Made by a program: the position numbers and the translations under genes
Origin: Cheilinus undulatus
Taxonomy: Eukaryota; Chordata; Actinopteri; Labriformes; Labridae
Assembly: GCF_018320785.1 (NCBI RefSeq)
Contig: NC_054869.1
Coordinates: 38,839,789-38,903,788, forward strand
Length of the DNA stretch: 64,000 nucleotides
Direction: 5' to 3'
Shown: piece by piece, positions 1-11,128 of the stretch
Layout: the number at the start of each line of letters is the position of its first letter
Position numbering within the stretch: the first letter of the stretch is position 1
The notes under the pieces: generated by a model
The model's input: only the letters and a program-made list of their open reading frames with translations
What the model was told of the DNA's origin: nothing
Databases searched by the model: none

Positions 1-477
1 TCACTCTGCAGTCAAGGCCAAGCTCAATGGCATCTCTTTTGTCCAGGCCTTTTCATCCTGGGAATACAACCGTCGGTGGCTTTCAGGCCCTTGGAACAAC
101 CACAACATGACCAGGAGCTCATGGCAATCCTGTCCGGACAGTACCATGGGCCAGGGCTTCCCAAACTTTTCAGCCCGTGATTGAGGACCCTCATCATCCC
201 TTGAGGAGGATGAATCGCACAATATTGCACAAAGCATTATGTACAAAACTTGAATTTTAAGTAGTTTTTGTAAATTTACTTGCATTAAAGCACAGATATC
301 ACTTAATAACTACATTTTGATTTTAATTTGAACTATTTTACAATATTCTAGAAAATAATAGATAAAATTGATGATTTTCAACCACATGAAAAATCTCTTT
401 GTTTTATGGAAAGCATCTCGCGACTCCCACTTTGGGAACTACTGCCATGGGCTATGTTTTCCGGCCACATCCACCCC
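1..477. other. 5' edge of window, no gene recognised
   Basis: Positions 1-230 are moderately GC-rich with an open minus-strand frame, but no residues I recognise and no splice context. The rest is AT-rich. It may be the edge of a repeat continuing out of the window. Confidence 0.3.
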
Positions 478-480
478 TTA

Positions 481-751
481 GGCTACTTTCACTGCATGCC
501 TTAATGCTCAATTCTGATCTTTTCTCAGATCAGATTTTTTGTTTGCCTGTTCACACTGCAGTCAACTTCCAAAAGATCAGATACAAATCTGTTTCAGAAC
601 CACATACAAAAGTGGTCTGAATCTGATTTTAAAAGGTCAGATTCAATGTGACTTGCGCTGTTCACAATGTCAGAAAAAAAATCTGATACCAGTCACATGT
701 GAGCAAAAAAATCAGATTCAGGTCACTTTTAACTGCAGTGTGAACGTAGCC
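481..751. mobile_element. MITE with TTA target duplication (PIF/Harbinger-like)
   Basis: The terminal inverted repeats begin GGCTAC(G)TTCAC at the left end and read the same from the right end (ACTGCAGTGTGAACGTAGCC). TTA flanks both sides (478-480 and 752-754). The interior is a series of direct and inverted GATCAGATT-like motifs. The 271-bp size and 3-bp duplication suit a non-autonomous PIF/Harbinger element. The superfamily call is inference. Confidence 0.6.
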
Positions 752-754
752 TTA

Positions 755-2156
755 GTCTGCCCTAAAGGTGAGGATTTTTTTTTCAACAGATTATTTTCCT
801 ATGCCCCTGGTGATATGCAAGGACATCCAGAGCACGACTGTGGTTGTGTCAATTCTCCTTCCAGTCTGATGGTGCTGTCAGAAGGCTTACTCGCCTTAAT
901 TCAGCCTCAATTTTTGGCCCAAACATGCCTGAAAGTTCTGCACAGTTCTGTATATACAGTATATCATAATGCATTGGACATGCACTGTGCTGTTACTTTA
1001 AGACTTAGCTTCATTTTTATGGACTTCAAAAGAGGATGTCAGAATTCACAACTTTTAGTGCTAACAAAAGCAAATGTGCAATGCAAAGACAGTAACAATC
1101 TGGTGCAACAAAGCTCAAAACATCGATTAAATTACATGTCTCCCCTGTAATAAAGCATATAACCAATTAAAGTTTAACATTTTCAGGTGGCCAATCAGAG
1201 TTCTATAGTGGCGATGGCCACCCCTGGCAACCCTTGGATACACTCGTGAGTTTTCCTTAAGATAAATGTTCATTGATTACATGAAATGTCCTTTATAAAT
1301 AAAATTAGATGTAGGAACATAACAATAAGAGAATGAATGGGTGTGGCACTCTGAATGATCTTTAGCAGCATGGAGTGGCCTAAAAATGTGAGTTACTGCG
1401 TACAGCAGTGCTGCTGCTGCTTCAACAGAAGAGATAAGCAAACAGTCCAAAAAGAAAGAGGCTGACACAGAATGTGGGGCTTTTCAACAATGTTATTCCA
1501 GGAATTGTACAATTTGGCATAAAAACAGCAAATAATTTAAGTCAAATATATGCACACATCAATCGTAGGTTAAAACAATGCTAAATCTGGCTGACATAAT
1601 AAAAGATAAAATGGAATTCAGTGTTTAATGAGCTGAGCCAAATTCAGATCCCTTGAAAGAGTTGAAATTTCTACCAATAATGAAGGCATGCAGCTCTCTG
1701 TGTGGTGGAAACTCCACTGACAGGACAATAAAGGACACTGTTGCCTCCTAGTGGCTATGTTGATACATTTAAGTATGGTATTCTTGACTGCCAATTACTG
1801 TTTCCATCCATCTATCACAAATTCAAACCTCAACATGTAAAAGATGTTATATATCTCATCAAAATGATTCATGACCCTTATTTCAATACATATTCAACCA
1901 ACAAAACCAGATCAAAACATATTTCAAGATATTAAAAGCAATAAAACAAGGTCTGAAATTCTTGAAATTTTCTGAAGGAATGTAAATGAAATCTTATTTT
2001 AAGTAACGGTTCTGAACACTTATCTTGAAGAAGACTTATTTGAGCTGATTTGATTTAAAAGTCTTTTTCAGGGAGCATACATTGGTCTTTTTTTTGTAGA
2101 GTGAAAATAAACTTTGCACATGCAATTTCAGGTGGTGCTTCTTGGGAGTGTTAAGG
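755..2156. other. AT-rich intergenic sequence, no gene seen
   Basis: Short open frames here lack codon structure or splice sites. No RNA gene or clear transposon end was recognised. Confidence 0.4.
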
Positions 2157-2212
2157 GTGTGTGTGTGTGTGTGTGTGGGGGTGTGTGTGTGTGTGTGTGG
2201 GGGGGGGGGGGG
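2157..2212. repeat. (GT)n microsatellite with poly-G tail
   Basis: Two GT tracts of about 20 and 18 bases are separated by GGGG and followed by a run of about 14 G. Length polymorphism is likely. Confidence 0.95.
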
Positions 2213-2579
2213 TTCATTTGTTTTTTGAAAGAATAAATAATCCACTAGGCTGCAATGTCGTGCTTTTGTCTCACCTCCACACAGGATCTGGAGCTCAGCC
2301 AGAGTGACCATCAGGTTCCTGGTCACCTCTCTTACTGTACTAAGGTCCTTCTCCCCTGATTGCTCAGGCTACCAGCTCTTTGAAGAGTCACTGGGAGTGT
2401 TCAGTTATTTCACTTTAAATGTAGGACCATGTTTTTTAGTTCTGGTGCCCTACTGCATACAGCAGATGCCCTTTTAAAAGATCATTTTCACCCCTGCCCC
2501 ACAAACAAGCAGTCCCACAAACATCTAGATGATGTTTCTTTCATCAAACAAAAATGTGTAAAACCTGGGCTGTGGCTCT

Positions 2580-3270
2580 CCTCGGTGCACACAAAAGCTT
2601 GCTTGGGGTTTGCAAATAAAGCACCTGAAGGACTCTTGAACTGTGAGGAAAGAGACTCTCTATGTGATGAAACATGATTGAACTGTTTGGCCTCAATTCT
2701 AAACATTATGTCTGGAGGAAACCAGGCATCACTCGCTTCCTGCCCAACACCATCCCAGCACGAGATCGGCAGCATCATGCTGTGGGGGTGTTTTTCAGCA
2801 GCAGGGACTGGGAGACTGGTCAGGGTTGGGGGTGAAGCTTAATGGAACAAATTACAGAGATACCTTCAAGGAAAACCTGTTCTGCAGTGCTCAGAACCTC
2901 AGACAGGGTCGAAGGTTCATCTTCCAATAAGACGATGAACCTAAGCACACAGCCAAGACAACACAGAAGTAGCTTAGGGTGCATCCAGGTGTGCAAAGCT
3001 TGTTGCATCATAATCAAAAAGACTTGAGGTGGTAATATTTGCCGTTAAAGGTGCTTGAACTGAGTAAGTGATCTTAATACTTATGTCAATGTGATATTAA
3101 CGTTTTTTTCTTTAAAAAAATGCAAAAAATCTGTTTATACTTTGTCATTGTGGGCTACTGGGTGTAAACTAATGAGGGAAAAAAGAATTTCAATGATTGT
3201 AGCATCAGGCTGCAATATAACAAAACTGAAAAAAGTGAAGGGGGTCTGAATGGTTTCTGAACACACTGTA
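2580..3270 (+). mobile_element. Inactive Tc1/mariner element copy
   Basis: The + strand follows a Tc1-type element common in fish. It contains the transposase-coding stretch around GTCTGGAGGAAACCAGGCA, the CAGCATCATGCTGTGGGG block and the AAGCACACAGCCAAGAC block. It ends in a 3' region finishing GGGGTCTGAATGGTTTCTG before ACTGTA at 3270. Between about 2980 and 2990 the part coding for the last catalytic segment (NPIEHLW-type) is missing. The 5' end is unclear. The copy is full of stops and cannot move by itself. Confidence 0.8.
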
Positions 3271-4199
3271 TGTATCACATATTGTCCACTGAGAGGGCAG
3301 TCAAGAGGGCACTTTATCTAATCCATGGCAATATACCATGTTCTGTTCACTGACGGGGCACCGATGATGGTATTTAAAGACATCACTCTTCAAAAAGCTT
3401 AAGGAGCAGAAATGGGCTTGCCTCATGCACAGATATTGCTGCTAAGTAAAAGAAACTGAGGCCCTATTTTTGCTTTTAACATCATGAGCAGGATGTTGAT
3501 CTGTTCTTCTCAAGTGGGTTTGGCTTTAACTAGATTCCACATGATTTGTTTGACTAGAAATAAAAAGAAAACACTTGCTATGATAAGATTTTTGCAGTGC
3601 ATGCTTAGTAGAAGGCAAAATAGCAAGATAACTTGGTATGCAAACAAAAAATAATGACAAAACACTCAAAAATGATTTAAAACTCAATGAAACGGTTTCT
3701 TTATTGATTTCTCACAAGAATTGAACATTTTACCTCAGATACTCTGCAGGGGTACATTTTGTTGCTGGGTTTTACTGCAGCCTTGCATGATTTGTTCCAA
3801 ACTTCTTTATGTTGTTGTGCACATGCTTGCATGATTTACACAAACATATTATCTGCTCAATCCTAGAAGGAAAACTTTTCCTTCCACACAGTCTGGAAAT
3901 CTCTTATTTTCATGTATAGGCAGTAACAAATTCATTCGTTATAAAGGTAGAGTGTGTTTTTCTTTGCATGTCTTTTGTTTGGGAGGATTCGGAGGAACAG
4001 ATGTGGTTCTAACAGAATGTGATCATCTTCCACTCCTACAGGAGCCTTCACAGCTGCTAAACATTCAAAGTGCATTGTTTTCATGTGCAACATCACATCT
4101 TTGCACTCCTGTGTTCCTCTAAAAGCTTTTCAAATCCCTATTTCATAGAGAAATGGAGATGTCTATCTAGTGTTTCCTTATTTTTCTGCAGGAAGGCAC
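3271..4199. other. Intergenic sequence, no gene seen
   Basis: AT-rich, with no open frame of interest. A pyrimidine-rich patch near 4210-4245 precedes the candidate znf366 leader exon. Confidence 0.35.
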
Positions 4200-4470
4200 T
4201 AGGCTTGTTGACTTCCTCTCCCCTCCCTTCCTTCCTTCTCTCCGAAGGTACTCATCTGAAAAATGAGAACAAAGTGATTGTTCCTGTTCGCTTTCTTAAG
4301 TCACTTCAAATGCTATCCGCGGACGGGCGGCTCATTGTCAGGAGAGTTGCAGCACGAGCAGGAGGGAGAGAACGCAGGTACAACACCAGCAGCAGCAGCA
4401 GCAGCAATAAGAGCAGTAGCACTTCAACCACAGCATCACAGAAAACTCACTCTACTGCCACACTCAGCTG
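4200..4470 (+). other. Candidate 5' untranslated exon of znf366
   Basis: This stretch is more GC-rich and less repeat-like than its surroundings. It carries a (CAG)n run at about 4387-4406 and ends in a strong donor (CAGCTG before GTAAGT at 4471). No coding exon follows before the znf366 exon at 10093, so it could be the spliced leader exon, with a 5.6-kb intron 1. The start is arbitrary and the assignment is inference only. Confidence 0.3.
4387..4406 (+). repeat. (CAG)n trinucleotide run
   Basis: About six CAG/AGC units sit inside the candidate 5' untranslated exon. Confidence 0.8.
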
Positions 4471-5664
4471 GTAAGTTCCTCTCACACTAACACATACTCT
4501 GCTTTGGCTGCAGCCTCACACTAACACACACTTACATGGCACTGACTGGCATGTGAGGAGGGGCTACGCTTTAATGGATTGTTTGGAATGCATGAATGGG
4601 GCAAAGTATGGGCTGGGGTCTCTGCAGAGCACCTTCAGAGGGAGACGTTTAGAGATTAGGGACATGTGCAGGAGAGACTTTTAAACTGAAGGAGACATAG
4701 ATATTGATCACTTCAGCATGCAGCTTAAAATCCTGTGAAAATGTTGAATTATAATCTTTTGTATTCTGCATTATGTTTATGTTTCTGTATGTCACAAACA
4801 TAAATTCACATCTATGACAAATGATTTTTTTTTCTGTTTATTTCCATTGATTACTATATTTTTAATGTGATATTCCCTGTTTTTAGGGAGTGTGTTGCAC
4901 TGATTTTAAGCTTGCAAAATATCTTAGCAAAACAAATTGTTACTAATGATATTACAGGAATACATCTTAAAAGTTTCACTCTATAGTTTTGTTGATTCTG
5001 TCATATAAGATCATTGTTAACTGATTTCCAGAGTGGAAATACGGATGTTGCTACAACACATAAACAAAACAGGCAAGAAAATTAGAGAGTAAACAAACAG
5101 AATAAGACATGTGCAAATTACATAAAAAGTTAGGATGACATAATTAAAATTTGTACATGTTTTGTATTTTCATGCCTTATTTTGCACATTGTCGCACATC
5201 TGAATGCTCCTTACCTTCAAAAACTGTAGTGTTGATACTTTGGGAGCTGATTTGTACCCAAAGTGTAATTTTAACTCCATTCTGAATGAACTGATCTTCA
5301 GTTTTGGAGTTATTTGACAGTGTTGATCCAACAGTGTTTATACAGAGCCAAACGATCCAAGCTCTGCCCACTGCAATTTATAATCTGTGAGGATGAGAAC
5401 CCTATCATACTCTTGGGCAGTGTTGAGATATGTTTTGAGATGTTTTTGTATGTGTTTAGTTGGGTGTGGATGTTCCCTGTTGTGCAGTGATCCCTGCTGG
5501 GGTTCTTCTGGTGGATTGTTTTTGTTTTTTGGTGAAAGACGCATTTGCACCATCAGTGAAGTTGTCGACTGAGTTAGAGTTAGCCTGTGACTTCAGATGA
5601 CCATAAAGGATGCAGCACATTAGTATGCATTGCCTTGCAATGAGGCTGGCTCTCTGTTTTGTTC

Positions 5665-5825
5665 TTAAAAGTACTTCAAGTGAACTTTAAATCAAATACT
5701 TTTTACTTCCCCTTGAGTAGATTTATAGGCCAGTAATTTTACTATTACTCGAGTACATGTTAACCAGAGTTACTGTACTTTTACTTGAGTACAATAGTTG
5801 TGTAGCTTTTTCACCTCTGCAGAAA
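5665..5825. repeat. Teleost interspersed repeat, 'ACTTTTACTTGAGTA' family, copy 1
   Basis: It contains the recurrent motifs TACTTTTACTTGAGTACA and TTTTTCACCTCTGC, which I recognise as a high-copy fish repeat end. An opposite-strand copy lies at 34960-35100. Confidence 0.6.
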
Positions 5826-7489
5826 CGTACCTCTTTAATATTATGGTATAGACATAGGCAGTTTTAGGTTAGGGTGGGCAAATGCCTGGGGCTGCATGCT
5901 CCAAAGGGCCTCAAGATAGGCTAGTTATTGTAAGTATCAATTTAATACAAGGTATACGACTAGAACTACTTTTATAGATGTGTGTTTTGAATGTAAATAA
6001 GGGACTAAGAGTGAATAAAACTGCTCTAAGATTGATCCATGATTATCCAAAAATGTCCCTAGGGAGGACCCCTGACCCCAACAGCAAGGTCAAAAAGCCC
6101 TGACGTTGATAGATCCCTGTAACAATACTGAAACAAGGATTATTGTGTGGTTACATGGCACAAAACTGATAAAAATGGATGATTTGGGGGAAAGAAGGGA
6201 CATTGCAACAAAAGTGAGCACATAATTTTATTTGTGAGAGCTTCTGAGAGCTGATATTAGGGTATTTATATCTCACATTTGGGTATGTGTCGTAGTTTTC
6301 TCACTTTGCAACCTTAAAGAAATGCTTCATAATATATTATTTACTTGCTATCATGCTTTTAGCTACATGGGAAAGGGCCTCTTCTTGGTATTTGCCTTGA
6401 GCCTTGATCACTAAAGCCCCTTGTCATGCTGTGGATGTCCCAAGGACTCAGAAACTGCCTGGTGTAGTACCAGGTGTGAAAAGGCCTGCAGAGTGACACT
6501 TATTTCGACATGTGGAGCTTGACTCTGCCACCCATGTTCTTTTGTTTTAGAGCTAATTTGTTTCAAAAAAATTAAAAGACTAAGAAAAATTTTAATGGGT
6601 GTAAATAATACCAATTTGCAGCCAGTTTTTCAATTGTGCATCTAATTTGCATCCTCAGTTTATTGAGCTGCAGAGGCATGCAGAGTAAAAACGTTAAAGA
6701 CAAACTTGGTCATGCTACAGCATTCGACTGATATGGATGTCAGCGGTTTTCTCATTGATAAGCACTGAACTATTTACAGGAAGACAATAAATATTCACAA
6801 TACTGCAAAGCATGATTTAGATTTCATGCAGAAGTTAAACAGTTCCCCTCCATCTTTTCACATATCACCTTCATCTGCATCAGAATACACACAAACTGCA
6901 GTGAAGATGTTATCTACAGGTGTATGACATTTAAAAGTACAGATAATCACTTTTTTAATCAGACTCAGAATGCTTACAGAGGTAGAGTTTAAAACATGGT
7001 GGTGCTGTCTTTGGAGGTGAAAAGGAGAAGTTCGCCCTGGCTATCAGTGTTAAAAAAAAAAAAAAAGATGAACAGAGCAGAGAAAAAAAAAGACATGGAG
7101 AAGCGAAAAGAGTGCGGGAGGTAGAGGTGGACATTTCAGATAACTTCCTAATTTCAGGAGAGAAGATCTGTGAGAAAGGAAGAAGTGAAAAGTTTCAGGT
7201 TAAAAACAAAAACTGGGTGTCAACCACATAACGTATGTAGTACATTACTTTACATCAAACCTTTAGAGACGCAGGTTCAGATCATACAAAGGGTCAAAAT
7301 ATACGCAGAGAAAGTGGTTTTCCTCTGGTTGAAAGGTCTTGAAATTTGGTTTTGCAGGTCTAACAAATCAGAGAAAAAGATCAAGTAAATGAGAGGTTCT
7401 TGTGCTTCACTTGACTCTTACAATTTGAAGCTTCTTTAAGCTTTTTTATTTTCTGCAGTAAGATTAAAACAGTGATTGCTCTATGCCCT

Positions 7490-7640
7490 TTAACAAGCAG
7501 AGTGGCACCAGTAGCCTGGGGTTATATCCATACACCCCATGTACAGAGGTTGTTGTCCAGGTTCAAATCCATCCTATGACTACTATCATTTCCAGAACTC
7601 TGACACTGGCCACTGTCCAATCTTGAAAATATACATGTAA
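7490..7640. repeat. Degenerate repeat with tRNA B-box-like motif, copy 1
   Basis: CCCCATGTACAGAGG, then GTTGTCCAGGTTCAAATCC, matches a frequent fish repeat whose core reads 'CCATGTACGGAGG...GGTTC'. A reverse-strand relative lies at 18945-19090 in the znf366 3' UTR. The B-box-like sequence suggests, but does not prove, a SINE. Confidence 0.45.
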
Positions 7641-8504
7641 AAGCACAAATCACTTAAAAAAAATGAAGAAATGATTTCAAATATCAGCTTTAAACCCAAA
7701 GAGAGTCTTCACTCATCCTCATTATTCATCACATCATCCTAACTCATCCCTGACTGGAGTTTTCTTATGACCCTTTAAAGATGGCCGAACAATGAGTCAG
7801 GGATCAACAAGATCACAGCTGTGTCCTGTTGATGAAGAGGCTGTTTTGTATCAATTTGAAGATGGTGTGCCATGAGATTTTGAAGTCAATATAGTTATCA
7901 CGAGCCATGATGGGACTCTGTATTACCATGAAGAAGAATTAAGCAGAGATAGATCCGTCTGCAATACTCACAATGCCACAGACCACCAATATTTCAGCCA
8001 CAAGTGTGGGTTTGTCATTCTGTTATTTTGTATTCAAACACTCTTAGAAAAGTTCCCTCTGGAGCAAGAATGGTCATTAGCTGTAAACACACCTGGATGT
8101 GTAAAATTGGCGGAAATCTCCTTTAAAGCTCCTGTGAGGAGTTTCAGTTGGTTATGAAACAGACTAAATTTAGCACTGATCTCTCATCATGGGCTTTAAA
8201 GGCCAAAAAGGCCAGTGATATAACCACTGATTGTTTGTTTATAGGCATTTTGAAAGCCTGAAACAGTTGCTACTGCCAAGTTGGTAGGAGTCAGATAAAG
8301 TGTGTACTACAGAGATAGACTGTTTCAAACAACCTCTAAAGTCAAGATTGTCGTTAAGTGATGATGGTTAAAAGAAAGCAGGATGAGATTTCTTACATTC
8401 TAAAAGAGTATATCACATATTCAGGAACAAAGACATAAGAGCCGCTGCCTCTTGCACACGGGGAACCAAAGTTGGCAAAAATCAAAGTTCCCCACAGTGG
8501 TTAA

Positions 8505-10008
8505 AGGTACAAGGTGTAAAATTAGGAATGTAGGTAAAATCAAAATGAAACCAAAAACTTTTGTGTAGTTTACAGCAGTGTCAACAACAACAAAACAATC
8601 TTAAGCCTCTTTGCATCCCAAATGTGGCAAGAAGGTTTCAAAGTTTATGGAGAAAGGGGAGCGGACATGGATTAAAAACCTCCATCTACAGCCTTGATAG
8701 TTCATTTCCACAGAGTAGTCCTGTTTGTTTCAGTACAGTTCAGCATGGTAAATGCTGATCATGCTTGTGGTTCAACAGCCGATGTCCATTCAGCATCACT
8801 TGTGATGGGATATCATTGCCTTTATTAAAGATCCAGATCATTTAGCTCAGCTCAGTTAAAAGAGGCTATCTTTTGAGCCCTTTATGGCCCTGTTGTACTA
8901 GTTTGGCTTTTTAAACATGCTTAAAAAAGACAAAAATGTAAGAAATAAAACTAGTTCTCAAACAAGAGCCAGTTGCCGTGGTTCACATTGAGGAGCTGGC
9001 TTGTACATCCAATATATTAATGAGTGACACATCACTATATGGTCACTTACCCCAATGTTTATCTGCTTGTTAGTTTATCAGGGTTTCCATTAAAAGCATG
9101 TTTATGGGGAGAAAAGCTGTTAAAGAGGCACAGTTTGCACCTTAGCCTAGTGCAAGACTCTTGTTTCCCTTCATTTATTTATTTCAAAGAAAAACACGCA
9201 ATAACAAGATCAGTGTAAACTGTGGTAAATAAAGTGGACGGTTTAAAGTGAATGTTACAAAGTGCTATTTCATGAGCAACAAGTAGTTTTCACACGTGTT
9301 ACAGACACAGGCAAACCACAAGTATAAAAAGGGAGCTTAGAGCTATAACAGCAGATATAAAAAAAATAAATAAAACATTCTAGTTGACTTTGTTCTCTCT
9401 CGCTGCCTGGTGGACCAAGACAATGAGAAAATGCTGCATAAAAGGGTAAACTGACATGTATATGCATTGTGTAGGAGATCTGAAGGGCTCAGTAATATGT
9501 GACATTGATTGCCATGTAACTCAGCAACTCTGTGGGAAAAATCACTGAGAAGTGTAGGGATTATCCCAGATGTATATTTCTGATGATAACTACGGCATCC
9601 AGGTCCATCCAGGGCTTTATCATACTAACTTTCCTCCATTCCCATTGAGTCCCATCACGTTTTTCTTGCCCATCTGAGATTCCTATGCCAATGGGAACAG
9701 GTGACTGCAAACCATTTATTAGAGGAATCTAACTGATGACTGATGTAGATTGCAACACTAATTTCTGATGGTAACAACATTTTAAATACTGCATAACTGT
9801 TAAAATGTCATTTTGTGGTAGCATACAAACATTGCAGTCCAAGATGGCAGAGTACTCAGAGACGAACTACCGTTATTCGGATAAAGGCTTCTACTAAATT
9901 ATCAATATCAATATCAACAAACACTAATGTAAACATACTTTTAAATATTTGTTTCATTTTTACTCGGTTTGTCCTTGTAAATGACACCAAACATTACACA
10001 CTGTACCT
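8505..10008. mobile_element. TTAA-flanked element (piggyBac-like, non-autonomous)
   Basis: TTAA at 8501-8504 and 10009-10012 flanks inverted ends AGGTACAAGGTGTAA and TTACACACTGTACCT. The interior of about 1.5 kb has no transposase frame. TTAA duplication is the signature of piggyBac transposition. The right end is 85 bp upstream of the first znf366 coding exon. It is possible that two smaller related copies, not one element, provide the ends. Confidence 0.5.
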
Positions 10009-10092
10009 TTAAGGAAATACGTGAATAAATCTTCCACCACTGCATCTGCAGATATCTAACCAACTTTCTCTTTTTCACTTTCTTTTTTTCAG

Positions 10093-11128
10093 AGAAGATG
10101 GAAACGGACAGAATGAGTTTCCCCCCAATAAGAAGTCCTCCTCTCAGAGACGAGCTGAGACAAACATCCAGTTTCTATCTGGGCCCTCCTCCGCTCTACA
10201 TCAAACCCTCGAAATTCTCCCCTCACAGATACCCCGGGATCTCACCCACCAGAGACACGTACAGCGCGTTCAGCCCTCCTTCTTTCTTTTCAATGCTTGG
10301 CCCCGGTTTTACCCAAAAGGAAGGGTCTCAAAAACGTAAAAGAACTCCTTTCAAAATGGACGACCAGGGAGGTGAATCCCCAGAGAGGGGTGACGAGGAG
10401 GAGGAGGAGGAGGAGGAGGAGGACAGCCGGAGTCGGAAGACAGTGGAGTTATCCCACAGTCCTTTCTCCCTCCCACCTCCTCACGTTTCCTCCTCATCTC
10501 CAAAACTTGTCCCTGGTATGATCGAGCTGAACAGACTGCAGCTCCATCACAGATCCCCAGGCATGAATCTACCTGTTCAGGTGAAACAAGAACCTCTTAG
10601 CCCCTCTCCAGTTTGGCCTCCCTCTCCTCTCCTCCTCCACCCTCCATACTTCCCATCCCTCCACCACAGCCTCCTTCCCTACCCTTTCTTCATGCCCGGC
10701 CCTGTTATGCACCTCTCTCCTGGTTCTTTCTACCCAAGAGAGGACCTCCGCGCCAGGCATCGCAGCCGAGAAGTGCCTCCTCGTAGCGGGATGACCAGCA
10801 CAGAAAAGCTTGGCCTGAATGTCCACGTGGATGACAGCTACTACGTCGATGTGGGCGGAGACCAGAAGAGGTGGAAGTGTCGCATGTGTGAGAAGTCCTA
10901 CACATCCAAATACAACCTGGTCACACATATCCTGGGACACAACGGCATCAAACCGCATGGTTGCCACCTATGTGGGAAGCTTTTTAAGCAGCTGAGCCAC
11001 CTGCACACGCACCTGCTCACACACCAAGGCATGAGGCCGCACAAATGCCAGGTGTGCCACAAGGCTTTCACCCAGACCAGCCACCTAAAGAGACACATGA
11101 TGCAGCACAGCGATGTGAAGCCATACAG
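10093..11128 (+). other. znf366: znf366 first coding exon
   Basis: The acceptor (T-rich tract, AG at 10091-10092) precedes five untranslated bases and the ATG at 10098. The donor GT is at 11129. It encodes residues 1-343 plus two bases: the proline-rich N-terminus, the polyglutamate run coded by a GAG repeat at 10394-10423, and fingers 1-3. Confidence 0.9.

Larger units (their letters stand above)
4471..8500 (+). other. Presumed znf366 intron 1, upstream part
   Basis: Mostly AT-rich sequence with two recognisable repeats listed separately (5665-5825 and 7490-7640). A poly(A) run occurs near 7051. No exon was recognised. Confidence 0.35.

Noticed and set aside
539-1150. A 203-codon + strand open frame
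   Set aside because: It overlaps the TTA-flanked MITE, has no recognisable domain and runs across repeat and non-repeat sequence alike.
4070-4474. A 134-codon open frame over the candidate leader exon
   Set aside because: The C-terminal Ser/Ala-rich part only translates the CAG run; the N-terminal part is AT-rich and unsupported.
7557-7570. tRNA B-box (GGTTCAAATCC)
   Set aside because: No A box or cloverleaf at the right spacing; it belongs to a degenerate interspersed repeat.
10569-10967. Antisense open frames across the znf366 finger exon
   Set aside because: Shadows of the conserved coding strand.
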